From contig JAKTTT010000079.1 of assembly GCA_030581615.1 (NCBI GenBank), positions 18,425 through 82,424 on the forward strand: a DNA stretch of 64,000 nucleotides, read 5' to 3'. Within the stretch, counting starts at the first letter, position 1; each line of letters begins with the position of its first letter. The translations under genes and the position numbers were made by a program. This document shows, one piece after another, positions 11,747-22,544 of this stretch. The notes under the pieces are model-generated. The model was not told the DNA's origin, did no database searches, and was given only the letters and a program-made list of their open reading frames with translations. Source of the stretch: Alloascoidea africana. Its lineage: Eukaryota; Ascomycota; Alloascoideomycetes; Alloascoideales; Alloascoideaceae.

Positions 11747-13007
11747 GCCAAACCCTTGTATATAAACCTTTCACTTTCTCACTCTCACTCTCACCCTGTG
11801 CCAAACCGCCCTAGCCTCTAAATAAAAAAGCGAGAATATGTAGAGATGAGAGTGGGCCTAAACGAAGCCAAGGCGTTTGAACGTGAAAGAGCACACGGGC
11901 CATGCCTCTTCCCTGCCCTGTGCTCGATATTCATTCGGCCGTTGGCTAGTCCTCGGAGCGGTGAGGAACCTTCCAGAGCTTTTCTTTGCCTACATTAAAA
12001 ATTCATCACTTTTTTATTTCTCTATACAGTGTAGATTATCATACAGACGAGAGTTCCGATTCTCATATGCCACGTTCAGTTCGGTCGGGGCTTGGGCAAA
12101 CCGAAGAGCTTTATTGGTGGAAATAGAAGCCGGCTACCAGTAGAGGTGAATGTAGACAGAAGCAACAATGGCTCTATTACCGAAGGACTATGGTGGAGAT
12201 CTATTCGCAAATATCCGTTTCCTAATAATTATTTGCCCAAATACCTAGAGAGATCTGTATCTAAGAGCAACCGGATTGAACTTTCTGTGTTCAAGGAGTT
12301 TAACTGTAGAATGGTGAAGATTCATAGCGGAGATACCGCCAAAACGGTGTGGCAGTGAAGAAAGAACTGAACCTTGTGGATATCATCAATGTTTGGTAAT
12401 CGTTGTTCATCTTTTGTTTCCAGCAATGTTGAAAACTGAACTAATCTAAACTCAGCAAAAGGGTCCAAATGAGGCTTTTGGAAGAACACCTTATATAGTC
12501 TGTCAGACGTATTTCACCACGTAGAACTACGTCATGATTGGACTTGAGTATCGTGCTGGATTGTTTTTGAAATTAGAACAATCTCAATTTGTCAATAATC
12601 ATAGTTCCTGGGTGCTAAAGGCCAAACTGGTTTAGACTCTGGGTATGACATCACTTGGAAGATGTTGAAAATCTCAACCACCCCTTCGAGTCAGGGTCTA
12701 CCCCATTGAATGGCCACCATAGGTGAGAAGCAATGACGATCGAAAGACGAGATTCGTTTACAGGAGAAAAGGAATCCTCCTGGTGCTTTCTCAAGAAGTA
12801 AAAGAAGAGCTTTGACTAGTTCAAGTCCATCATACCCAGAATAATACACTAAACCAAAGTCACATCAATTTAATTACATTTCACAGCTTTTACAATACAA
12901 TAAACCCTCAAAGTGCTTCACTCGATTTTCCCATTATATTTGTATCAGTTGTCTTTTCGTCTCTCGTATTTCATAAAGAAAACCCAATTATACACTCTAC
13001 ATGTAAT

Positions 13008-13068
13008 CCGGGTAACCACAAACCAAAACACTCAGCCGTTTGTGCCCTGCCCTAATACATACCACGTG
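13008..13068. promoter_or_regulatory. RPS7 promoter: Reb1-, Tbf1- and Cbf1-like sites
   Basis: CCGGGTAA (Reb1-type TTACCCGG on the other strand) at 13008-13015, GCCCTAA (Tbf1-type) at 13049-13055 and CACGTG (Cbf1 E-box) at 13063-13068. The last two are 7 bases apart and about 115 bp before the start codon. A Tbf1 plus Cbf1 pair is the known ribosomal-protein promoter design in Candida albicans. No Rap1-like site was noticed. Confidence 0.65.
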
Positions 13069-13181
13069 ATATACTCTGTACTGAAATTTACACACCCGAA
13101 ATTGGACGCCTTTTTTTCAAACATCGAGATTGAAGACCAGGAACAAGATAACCGGAGCATATATCACAACAAGAACACAAC

Positions 13182-14030
13182 ATGTCGGCTGCTAACAAGG
13201 TTACAAATGGCAATCCTTCCGATCTTGAGCTTCAAGTCGCTCAATCTTTTGTTGATCTTGAGGCCCATTCTCCAGAGTTGAAGACCGATCTCCGACCTCT
13301 TCAATTCAACAGTGTCCGCGAGGTTAGTTTATTATCAGATTTGTAGTTTTGCGAATGAGGAAGCATTCGAGAAAGAAGGAAACAGTGGTGGATATGTTTA
13401 AGAGAATCTATTTTGCCACATTTTGTTTCATAGGATATACGACAAGTTTGAACGATTGATTTATATGCTACAACAAGCAGAGTCAAAATGATACTCTGAA
13501 ATATCTCCACTATTGTCCTTACCTTACCAAGAGAATCAAGAAGCAGACGCATAAAGAAGATTCAATGCTAACACCCATCATATTTTTTCTAGTTGGATGT
13601 CCCCAGTGGAAAGAAAGTTCTTGCAATTTTTGTCCCTGTTCCATCTCTTGCCGGCTTCCACAAGGTTCAAACCAGACTGACCCGTGAACTCGAAAAAAAA
13701 TTCCCCGATAGACACGTTGTTTTCCTTGCCGAGCGCAGAATCCTCCCCAAGCCAGGCAGACGTGCCAGAAAGACCCAAAAGAGACCCAGATCCCGTACTC
13801 TTACTGCTGTCCACGACGCCCTTTTGGAGGACCTTGTCTTCCCTACCGAAATCACCGGAAAGAGAGTCAGATTCCTTGTTGGAGGAAACAAGATCCAGAA
13901 GGTGTTTTTGGACTCAAAGGACTCTTCTGCTGTCGACTACAAGTTGGAATCCTTCCAGGCCGTCTATAACAAGCTTACTGGAAAACAGGTTGTGTTTGAA
14001 ATCCCATCAACGCAAGGTGAAATCTTCTAA
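13182..14030 (+). CDS. RPS7: 40S ribosomal protein eS7
   Basis: Small-subunit ribosomal protein needed for 18S rRNA maturation. Exons are 13182-13322 and 13593-14030, giving 192 residues. The intron is 270 nt, starts GTTAGT and ends in a TGCTAAC branch point, a T-rich tract and CTAG. Exon 1 is [10 protein letters not shown] up to LQFNSVRE; exon 2 opens with a TTG leucine codon, not a start. Near-identical family blocks include [64 protein letters not shown] and [18 protein letters not shown]. Its promoter carries Tbf1- and Cbf1-like motifs. Confidence 0.97.
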
Positions 14031-14466
14031 AAAAAATACAAAGAGATATGCATTTTGCTTGATTTTTTATTGTAACGTTTTATCTGCCTAATACAAATCT
14101 TTCCAAACCTCTAAGCGTGTTAAGCTTTTGTACCACTTGCGTAATTGAGACCACTCTGTAGGACCACTTTACAATGTTTGTGTCCGCCATAAGGTTTCCA
14201 GTCCTTCCAAGATCATCCTGACAGTCCGTATCTCCACGTTTGCACCCCGCAGCTCGCTACATCCGCATCTTTTGCTTGGGGACCTTGCTCAGAGGTGAGA
14301 CTTTATCTTTGTGGATATTTAACATTGCGGTCCGGGCTGTCTCTCTTTTTTTTTTTTTTTTTACTACCCTTCTCTTCCCTTTCTCTCCATCTTTCTCAGT
14401 CGCATACACAATCGCTTTCTCTTTCTCTCTCTCTCTTGCATTCCCTTCCATTTCCTCCCGTTTACA
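14031..14466. other. Intergenic: RPS7 terminator side and LRR gene promoter
   Basis: 436 bases, with a pyrimidine-rich leader next to the LRR gene (a T run at about 14345-14362, then CT-rich sequence). No other feature is seen. Confidence 0.5.
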
Positions 14467-17400
14467 ATGACGGCAAAACCGCCAGCCATATCCCCCTCCA
14501 TAACTGAAAGTGACAATGACGAGACCGCATGGCTCTACAGGACAGATTCAGTACCATTAACGAGAACGCTCTCATCCGCATATAACGATCTCTACTCGGG
14601 TTCAGCGGTCCCATCTCAAGAAAAGACACCCAAATCACACAACAATCCTCCTCTGCAACATTCTAACCAAACCATTCACCCTCCTGCTGCTCCCACAATT
14701 ACTCCCAAGAGCAGTCGGGGTTTCAAAGCTTTCTTCTCACGCAGCAAGAGGAAGACACGCAAAGGCAAAGCTGATCTAGTCCAGAAAAACGATGAGAACC
14801 GTTCAGAACCTACTGTATACGAGCATGACAACAATTCCAAAGGCTCAGTAGCATCCCGCGGTAGATACAGCAATATTTCAGGATCCGCGGCCATCTCAGA
14901 GAGACACGATTCCCCTTCCCCTTTGTATATACGCCGGACAGTTAGCAATGCGTCTGTAGAGCTCAAGACCCACAGGAGCAGAACTTCGGAGTATCTGAAC
15001 GACCAGCAGTTGCCCGACAGCGGCATTTCCCGTCTGCTACGAAAGGTGAGCTCCAGACGAAAGAGCCCAGAGGCCGTGTCTGGGCAGACCGCCGCGGACG
15101 GGGCGCCAGCCGTCTTTTGCAAGAAGGACGCCAGACGGCGATGCAGCGTCGAGGGACTCGTGGACGCCAAGCCTTTGCACCACGTCGGCTTTGCTGCTGA
15201 GGTTTTCTACAATTCTCCACCGCAGAAATTCGCAGGGACGAATCCAAAAAAGGGCAATGTCGAGCTGACCTCCAAAGGCGTGATCATCCATCGTATGAGC
15301 TCCAACGGCATAGAAACAAACATTTTTGTTCCCAGGACTGACCCTTCAATTCCGTATCTCACCAACATCGAGGTCTTGGAAGAAAATGGCCGCCAGCAGC
15401 AGAGCCCGTACTGCAATTCGACAGCCCACACGGCTGTCAAATGCGATACCCTTGCGAACGTCTCTTTGATCGAAGGTGCTATTGACGGCAAGATGCCGGA
15501 AAAGGAAGAAGACGCTAAAGCTGACGGTGGTGAGCCTGCAGAGTGCATCACGCTAGACAAGACTAGCGCCCATCCTGAGCAGAGTCAGAGTACACATAGT
15601 CAAAATGGAGCTGAGGAAAATGTAGAGACAGAAGATGGTACACTGGAGTCGACGCCTTTGGACGTAATCTACACCCGCTGTTGCCATCTACGAGAGATTA
15701 TGCCGATCAAATCGATGCTGAAGCAAATCAATTCGTGCACAGAAACCCCAATCCCACTGTTGAAGTTGAAAAACACGAGACCATCAATGATCGAAGTACT
15801 CGCATTTGGCGACTTTATCCGAATTGTCCCCGTTGTAACTCTGCTACTTGATGACATCTCAATGACCAGCGATATGCTCCACATGCTCCTTTCGTCCATC
15901 GTTTCCTCGACTTTTATTAAAAAGCTATCCTTGCGGAACGTTGTATTGGATTCTGAAGGTTGGAAAAGTCTCTGTTGGTTCTTGGGCGTGAACACGTCTC
16001 TGACCCAACTGGATTTGAGCCAGCTACCATCTGACGAAATAATAGCCAAGAGAATGAAAGCTAGAGCGCTCGAAGAAGGAAATTTGGATTCAGACACAGA
16101 ATCAAGGAAGAAAAGAGTCGATGAAATGACACGCCCGGGGCTTAAACGCATGAGAGCAGATGACTTTTCTAGATCCGGTATGGACTGGAAGATGTTTTCC
16201 GAAGCACTCGGGAAACATGAGGGCATTACAGAACTTATCCTCAACGGTTGTCAGATCCCCCAAGTTTCAGACTTTAAGAGTTTGCTCTACAGAGGGCGTA
16301 TTAGAAGATTGGGCCTATCCAACAACAAGCTGAAGCAGGAGCATTTTGAGCTGTTATCGGAATGGATTGGAAGTGACTCCTCTTGTGTTGAGGGTCTCGA
16401 TCTAGGCTTCAACAATATTGAAGATATCAACCTCGAACCGATCGTTTGCGGCATTGATGCCTTTGTTAACAAATTTAATCAAAAATCGGTTGGAAATAAC
16501 GAAGCAGTACTTTCGGTTCCTCCCGAGGAGTATGGACTGAAATACCTTTCACTCAGCGGAGTTTCCCTAAACTCCAGTGAATGGAGTGTTAAGCTACTAC
16601 AATCTCTGTCCTCATTACCAGCTATGAGCTTTTTGGACTTGTCATTCAACCCAGACATGTTTCCTGAACTCGTCCCGCATCTAATTACCATTTTGCCTCG
16701 GTTTAAACACCTGAGACGTTTGCATTTTGATCATAACGCGTTACACTCAACCACAATCACAGCTCTCGCAAACATCATTATGACATGTCCCAAACTCGCC
16801 CATCTCAGCTTTTTGGGAAATTGTGGAGTGGATAAAAAAGCTTCATTTGCCATTCTACAGGCTGTACAAACCTCCCAAACTATAATGAAAGTCGAGCTTG
16901 AGAAAGAAAAGATACCATCCAAGTATCTAGAGGCCATAAATCACTACTGTTCAAAGAACGTTGAAAGTTTGGTCAACCTTTCACCTGAACTGGAGAAAGT
17001 GGGAGGAGAAAAGCTTGCACTTGCCTCTACAGAATTTGCCAAAATGATTGAGAATCCACAATTAACCACTGACAATAAATTTATTGAAAAGGCAAGCGAT
17101 ATGCAGAGAACAATCAAAAAGACTTTAGAATCCTTAACCGATCTTCGAAATAAACACGAATTGACAGTAGAGGGCAAAGAAACGTTGATTCGCTTCTACT
17201 TACTTAACATTACAATTGAAAAGCTTATAACTGCCGCAAGGGAGCGGTTAATCGCCGCTGATACCAACATCAGCAGTTCTGTTTCTCCTCAAGCGACAAA
17301 CTCTTCAGACGAGCATCCGATTGCGGTGAAATTGGAGAACGACTTGGATGAGGGTCAAGTCGCAACCTTCTCAGATATCCACGATGATTACGACTCTGAA

Positions 17401-18024
17401 TCAGGAGATTCTCGTAGACGAAGCATCTCTCTTAAACAGCAAGATATTGAAGAAGGAAACATTCATAGGCTCAGCACTGTTATCAGAGATACGATTACGC
17501 TTGATACTCCTTCTCCTCTACCATCATCACCTCTCTCTCCTCAAGAAAACTCATCTAATGACGGTTATATTACAAGCACTGCTTCTGCTGCTCTATCCAG
17601 ACATCCAAGCATAAAATCTATCAAGATTACTCTTCCCAGCGACGATAGAAAGTTTCTATCAGGAGAGGAGATTAGAGACCTACTTTTGAACACAAAGGGT
17701 ATACCAGGCGTCATTGATATTCTAGAATGGGTTGAAAGTGAAGGATTTGATATTAAGCATGTGTTTAGGAAAGACACTTCAGAATTGGAAAAACTTGCAA
17801 GGGCCAGAGAAATGGCTGCAAAGTTGACCAGATCAGGCTCCTCAAACTCTCTAAAACTTGATCAGGCCGTCGTCAAACGCCTAAATGAAAGAAGTAGCTC
17901 CACAACAACAGAAGAAATCGTTTTAGATGCCTACAGGGAAGGAGAAAAGAAACAAAACGGAAACTCTTTTGACAAAGCTCATGTTTTGGATGACATTATT
18001 CAGGACATTCAAGATGATATTTAA
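14467..18024 (+). CDS. Large leucine-rich-repeat protein (RNase-inhibitor-like LRRs)
   Basis: 1185 residues, single exon. Residues 1-230 are Ser/Thr/Lys-rich and likely disordered. A compact conserved-looking motif follows at about 238-280 (FAAEVFYNSPPQKFAG, then PKKGNVELTSKGVIIH). Residues about 400-830 contain long LRRs, e.g. LRRLGLSNNKLKQEHFELL-like, VEGLDLGFNNIEDINL and MSFLDLSFNPDMFPEL, whose spacing resembles the RNase-inhibitor type found in PPP1R37/LRRC68. After it comes a helical segment (about 870-960), a Ser-rich linker and a last folded-looking segment (about 1065-1130, LSGEEIRDLLLN). A scaffold role, possibly binding PP1, is a guess from LRR type. The exact orthologue was not recognised. 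No signal peptide or membrane span is present. Confidence 0.85.
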   Translation: MTAKPPAISPSITESDNDETAWLYRTDSVPLTRTLSSAYNDLYSGSAVPSQEKTPKSHNNPPLQHSNQTIHPPAAPTITPKSSRGFKAFFSRSKRKTRKGKADLVQKNDENRSEPTVYEHDNNSKGSVASRGRYSNISGSAAISERHDSPSPLYIRRTVSNASVELKTHRSRTSEYLNDQQLPDSGISRLLRKVSSRRKSPEAVSGQTAADGAPAVFCKKDARRRCSVEGLVDAKPLHHVGFAAEVFYNSPPQKFAGTNPKKGNVELTSKGVIIHRMSSNGIETNIFVPRTDPSIPYLTNIEVLEENGRQQQSPYCNSTAHTAVKCDTLANVSLIEGAIDGKMPEKEEDAKADGGEPAECITLDKTSAHPEQSQSTHSQNGAEENVETEDGTLESTPLDVIYTRCCHLREIMPIKSMLKQINSCTETPIPLLKLKNTRPSMIEVLAFGDFIRIVPVVTLLLDDISMTSDMLHMLLSSIVSSTFIKKLSLRNVVLDSEGWKSLCWFLGVNTSLTQLDLSQLPSDEIIAKRMKARALEEGNLDSDTESRKKRVDEMTRPGLKRMRADDFSRSGMDWKMFSEALGKHEGITELILNGCQIPQVSDFKSLLYRGRIRRLGLSNNKLKQEHFELLSEWIGSDSSCVEGLDLGFNNIEDINLEPIVCGIDAFVNKFNQKSVGNNEAVLSVPPEEYGLKYLSLSGVSLNSSEWSVKLLQSLSSLPAMSFLDLSFNPDMFPELVPHLITILPRFKHLRRLHFDHNALHSTTITALANIIMTCPKLAHLSFLGNCGVDKKASFAILQAVQTSQTIMKVELEKEKIPSKYLEAINHYCSKNVESLVNLSPELEKVGGEKLALASTEFAKMIENPQLTTDNKFIEKASDMQRTIKKTLESLTDLRNKHELTVEGKETLIRFYLLNITIEKLITAARERLIAADTNISSSVSPQATNSSDEHPIAVKLENDLDEGQVATFSDIHDDYDSESGDSRRRSISLKQQDIEEGNIHRLSTVIRDTITLDTPSPLPSSPLSPQENSSNDGYITSTASAALSRHPSIKSIKITLPSDDRKFLSGEEIRDLLLNTKGIPGVIDILEWVESEGFDIKHVFRKDTSELEKLARAREMAAKLTRSGSSNSLKLDQAVVKRLNERSSSTTTEEIVLDAYREGEKKQNGNSFDKAHVLDDIIQDIQDDI

Positions 18025-18306
18025 GAACCTAGACTCTTCTACATATTCTGAGTTGATTGATTTTTGCATAATAGATAGATAGTTTTTCATGTTTACACCT
18101 CCCATATACCTGGATTTATTCCTGTATTTGGGCTAATATTGAGTGCATTGTGTTTTTTGGTTTTGGAGAGTTGCAAACCTAATTATTGCCTAGTTTTTGT
18201 GGTGGTGGTGGGTGTACGGTTGTTCCTGCGATGGGGGAAGAGCTCAAAGGTCAAAAAGAAAAAAAAAAATCAAGAGACTGAAAACTTCATCAAAGCTCTA
18301 CACCAA

Positions 18307-19717
18307 ATGGTATGTACAACAGTACAAGCACTTTTTGTTTTGGTTTCTAATTCTAACATAGAAGCAATAGAAAATAAAAACAATTAGTAGATCTTCTGAC
18401 GTGTATCTACCAGTTAGAAACACACAAGATGCAGTTGTTCCTCGAAACCTCGATCCTGCTCTTCATCCTTTTGAACGGGCAAGAGAATACACAAGAGCGT
18501 TGAATGCCACAAAGATGGAAAGGGTATTTGCCCAGCCGTTTATCGGCCAACTGGGGAGAGGTCAGGATGGTGTATACTCGATGGCCAAGAATCTACATGT
18601 GTTGAACCGAGTAGCAACAGGTTCTGGAGATGGAAAGATAACTTACTGGGATTTGACGAGCCGGGATGAAGTGTCCAGCTTTAAGGCACACGATGGAATT
18701 GTTAGAGGGATGACGGTTACTCCAGAAGGGAGCATGATGAGCTGTAGTGCCGACAAGACGGTGAAGCTATGGGAGCCCGAGAACGAGAAGAAACTCGTCA
18801 AGACTTTTCTCTCTGATTATGGATTCACAGGGATCGACCATAAACGAACGGATAATGTTTTTGCAACTGCTGGGGCAAAGATCGAGTTGTGGAATACAAC
18901 CCGAAATAAACCTTCTCATGATCTAACATGGGGTGCTGATAACGTTACCTGTGTTCGTTTTAACCAGACTGAAACATCGGTTTTGGCCTCTGCTGGTGCG
19001 GATAGATCGATTGTAATCTACGATATACGGACGAATTCGCCTGTTCAAAAGCTGCTTTGCACGTTGAGAACAAACTCCATCTGCTGGAATCCTATGGAAG
19101 CTTTCAACTTTGTTGCAGCGAACGAAGATCACAATGTGTACTACTACGACATGAGGAAGATGACGAGATCACTGAACGTTTTCAAAGATCATGTTGCAGC
19201 AGTTATGGACGTTGATTTTTCGCCAACGGGGAAGGAAATTGTTACAGGGAGCTATGATAGAAGTATACGCATTTTCAAAGTGAACGAAGGTCATTCTAGA
19301 GATATCTACCACACCAAGCGGATGCAACGTGTATTTTTGACAAAGTTTACAATGGATTCAAAATATATTCTTAGCGGTTCTGATGATGGAAATGTAAGAG
19401 TATGGAGAGCAGTGGCATCGGATCGATCCAATATGAGGTCAGCCAAGGAACGGTCGAAACTAGAATATGACAATGCTTTGAAAGAGCGGTACAAACATAT
19501 GCCAGAGATTCGGCGTATTTCACGACACAGACATGTACCACAGGCGATTTACAAGGCCGCAAAGATTAAAAGGGTCGAAATTGAGAGTCTCAAGCGAAGA
19601 GAGGCGAATGCTAGGAGGGCAAAGAAGGGTAAAAACGTTGTGTACCAAAAGGAACGTGAGAAGCATATCATTGGAGTTGCTCTCAAGGACCCGGACCAGG
19701 AACAAGAACAAGAATAG
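18307..19717 (+). CDS. SOF1: SOF1/DCAF13 U3 snoRNP WD40 protein, start codon alone in exon 1
   Basis: Nucleolar WD40 component of the small-subunit processome, needed for 18S rRNA processing. Exon 1 is only the ATG (18307-18309). The intron 18310-18370 starts GTATGT and has branch point TTCTAAC. Exon 2 is 18371-19717. The product, 449 residues, begins MKIKTISRSSDVYLPVRN, which matches the Sof1 N-terminus MKIKTI. Seven WD repeats follow (GSGDGKITYWDL, SCSADKTVKLWE, TGSYDRSIRIFK, SGSDDGNVRVWR). The basic C-terminal Sof1 domain is RYKHMPEIRRISRHRHVPQ to the end. An AG five bases after CTAAC is skipped; using it would bring a stop two codons later. Confidence 0.96.
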
Positions 19718-19815
19718 GATTAAAATAATGTTTAAAGTGTTTATACTTCATGCTATGACATATCATTTGTGCTATATGTACTAGGTAGAAATGTGTAAAA
19801 GATAAAAACTGCTAT

Positions 19816-22544
19816 CTACAAATCTACTTTTTCCCACTTTGCAAGCCTAGGAACATGAGACCCAACACATCTTATCAAGCACCATTTGGAGTAAGTTCCA
19901 GTGTCATCCTTACTATTTGTCCATCGTGATTTAGTGGCACTGATACACCCCAAGCCAGTACTGGTGCCTTCCTTTAAGTTCACGGTCCCTGTAGTTACAA
20001 AGCCAATCAAATTCTCAGCGGGGGGACAAAGCATTTCTTCAGTGATTTGTGGTTTACCCAATAATTTAGAACTGTTTTTTGCCAAACTCAATAACTTTAG
20101 CCAATGGCTCAAATCTTGAGACGGAATGCTGTAGATTCTGGCTCTTTCCGTCATGTGCCCTTTTTGAACTGCAGTCAATCTGACTGGCAAAACTTTGAGT
20201 GGTGTTGCTTTGGTTATGATCGTTTCTTGGCTGTTGTCATTAGCATCTACCTCCATTAGATCAGCTCCGTCATCATCGATTTTATCTTTCTGGCATTTCG
20301 TGTTTGAGTATTTTGACAGATCTAAAGAAATTGGAACGTCGATTGGTCGCTTTTCAGCTTGCTCCCATTGAGAGTCCTGTGCTTTCTGATCATAGATTGC
20401 CTTGTATATATCCTTTCTAGATTTCAACTGCCTTTCAAATGTTTTTCCATCAAATGAAGTAAACTTGCCACTACCACTTGTACTTTTATCGTTTGCGCTT
20501 TTGGATACTAGGCCATCCCATTTCTCTAGGTAATATTCCAACAGTTGGAGATAACGCCAATCACAACTGAAAGGGTCTCCAACTTCCCCAAGAAGTTGTT
20601 CTTGACCAACTTTGGCATCACTCATTGTGAGTTTAAGTTTAGAGTATTCCATTCTTTTCCCCTTGGGCTTCGCTTCCCATTTCCTAGTCAACTCTTTGCG
20701 AGATTCATAAACTTGATCCTTCCAGGATTCCGACAAAAATGGATAGTCATGTGGATAGTACAAAAGTCCAGATTCATATGCCAGCTGATGAGCTTGTTCA
20801 AGACCCCCCATTTTGACATTTGGGATGTGTACAACTGAATACCACAGAGGCAAAATCCAATGCCATGGGGCCAGCACAGTCCATGAATTGTCTTGCTTTC
20901 TCATAACGATTACGGGAATTGTTGGATCACTAGGTAACCTCGGTATGCGTTTCCCAGGCTCTGTCTCTGACCGTCTTTTATCCAGTTGTTTCAGTGAAGG
21001 TTGGCTTTGATACGAAATATATCTTCCTTGGGACGTAAACAGATCTGAATTCTGGACCAAATGGGGAGCAGAATCAAGCGAAGTTATAAAATCTACCAAA
21101 TCAGTAGAACTCTGCTGTTTCTGCCTTTTCACAACAGGAGGAAAAAAAAGTCTGGGATCTTCTGCGTTAAAACTCATCACGATTCCTTTGGGGAAGCAAT
21201 CGCCATTTGCAATTCCCCTCAACTTAAACCAAGACTCAGTTACTGTTTCCGGCTGGTTCTCTGTTACAATTGGCTTGAGAACCGTGGTTAGCACACTCAG
21301 TGCAAGAGGGCCCAAGACGTCAATTGATCCAATTGCATATCTGGAATCAAATATTTGGATTCCTGGGTGTCCTGACCGTTTTAGCTTCTTTATCAGCACC
21401 TGAAGTCTTTCAAAAAGCCTTGTGTAAAAAGCAGGATGAGCTCGAATAAGAAGTTGTCGTTTATTTTCTACTTGCCCTTCTTCATGGGCTGGCTGAGGCT
21501 GCCAGTACACCAGACCCTCACCCAACACTGTTTCCCCATCCCAAAGCAACCCTTCCCATATTCTCCGTCCGTTTTCATTCATTTTTTTCTTGCATCCAGA
21601 TGCTCCGCCGGTGATATCATCAATAACTTTTTCCAAATCCTCGCATTTTCCTTCCAGAATTGCTGTTCCTATAAAACTGGAATCCCAAACCACCGCACCA
21701 TTTCTTACACTCGCTCTATGAGTAGGCCTGAAGCATTTTTGTGTAGGTTTCAAAGGGATTGAAAACTTCCATCTTGTTTCCATGTGCGCTCTTTTCGCGT
21801 GCCATACATGAGTAGGTAGCCATGTTTTTTTCAACTGGCGATGTTTAAACTTGGGCTTTCCTAAAGGTACAGCACTACAGAGTTCGTTTTCTTTGCCCAT
21901 GAAATCGATAGACCCAAGAGTGTTGTTTAGCGGTTGATCCAGTAAATTCAAATCTCCACCTTCAAAAGCCTTCAATTCTCTTTCTCTTTGCTTTGTTGCT
22001 AGCTTCAATAACCTTGTTGCCGTCTGCGCTCTAAACAAATGTCTCCCTCTCAACTTTGAAACTTTTTTGAGTGAATTGTTCTGTGTTTTGGTATCTTGTT
22101 CCCTCTCCCACAACGCTCTTGCACGTAGCCTCTTGGGGATCCGTTTCACATTGTGCGAAGCAGTTCTTCTTCGTAGTGAACGTGGTACTTTTTGGAAAAC
22201 ACGCTGCTTTGACTTTGCACTATGTCGTCCGTGTTAGTTATCATCATCATCGCTACGAGTGCAACACTTACCTTGCTCTCAATTGTGCATCCTCCATTTC
22301 TCGTATTTCAAATTCTCTTGCTTTTAAAAAGCTTTGGACATCCAGTATTCCCTCTTTCAACGCTGTTCAAAACCACTACAGGTTAGTGTTGGATCTATAC
22401 ATTTACGCTGGCAACAATATCAATCATACCTGGATCCACATTTTGAGTTCGTATTGTCTTTGAATCTCTTATCCAGGCCCTTTTCTGCTTTTTCCGACCC
22501 TGGCTCCTTTGACTCAAGCTGTCTGGCCTATGTTTGGGCGGCAT
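19816..22544 (-). CDS. POP1: POP1 subunit of RNase P / RNase MRP
   Basis: Largest protein of nuclear RNase P (tRNA 5' processing) and RNase MRP (rRNA processing). Exons are 22430-22544, 22272-22362 and 19816-22219, joining to 869 residues. The start MPPKHRPDS was chosen because it leads in frame to SKTIRTQNVDP and, after splicing, LDVQSFLKAREFEIREM, the POP1 N-terminal block. Exon 3 continues with VPRSLRRRTASHNVKRIPKR and KTWLPTHVWHAKRAHM; the POPLD region and a C-terminal GFVTTGTVNLKEGTSTGLGC block follow. Intron 1 (67 nt) ignores a TAG six bases after CACTAAC and uses AACAG. Its 3' end converges on SOF1 with about 100 bp between stops. CACGTG lies at 22621-22626 in the promoter. Confidence 0.95.

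Larger units (their letters stand above)
11628..13181. other. Intergenic: LPL1-like promoter and RPS7 promoter
   Basis: About 1.5 kb between divergent genes. It holds a 23-base A run (11724-11746) near the LPL1-like start and the RPS7 promoter motifs at 13008-13068. The middle shows no supported gene, tRNA or repeat. Confidence 0.55.
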
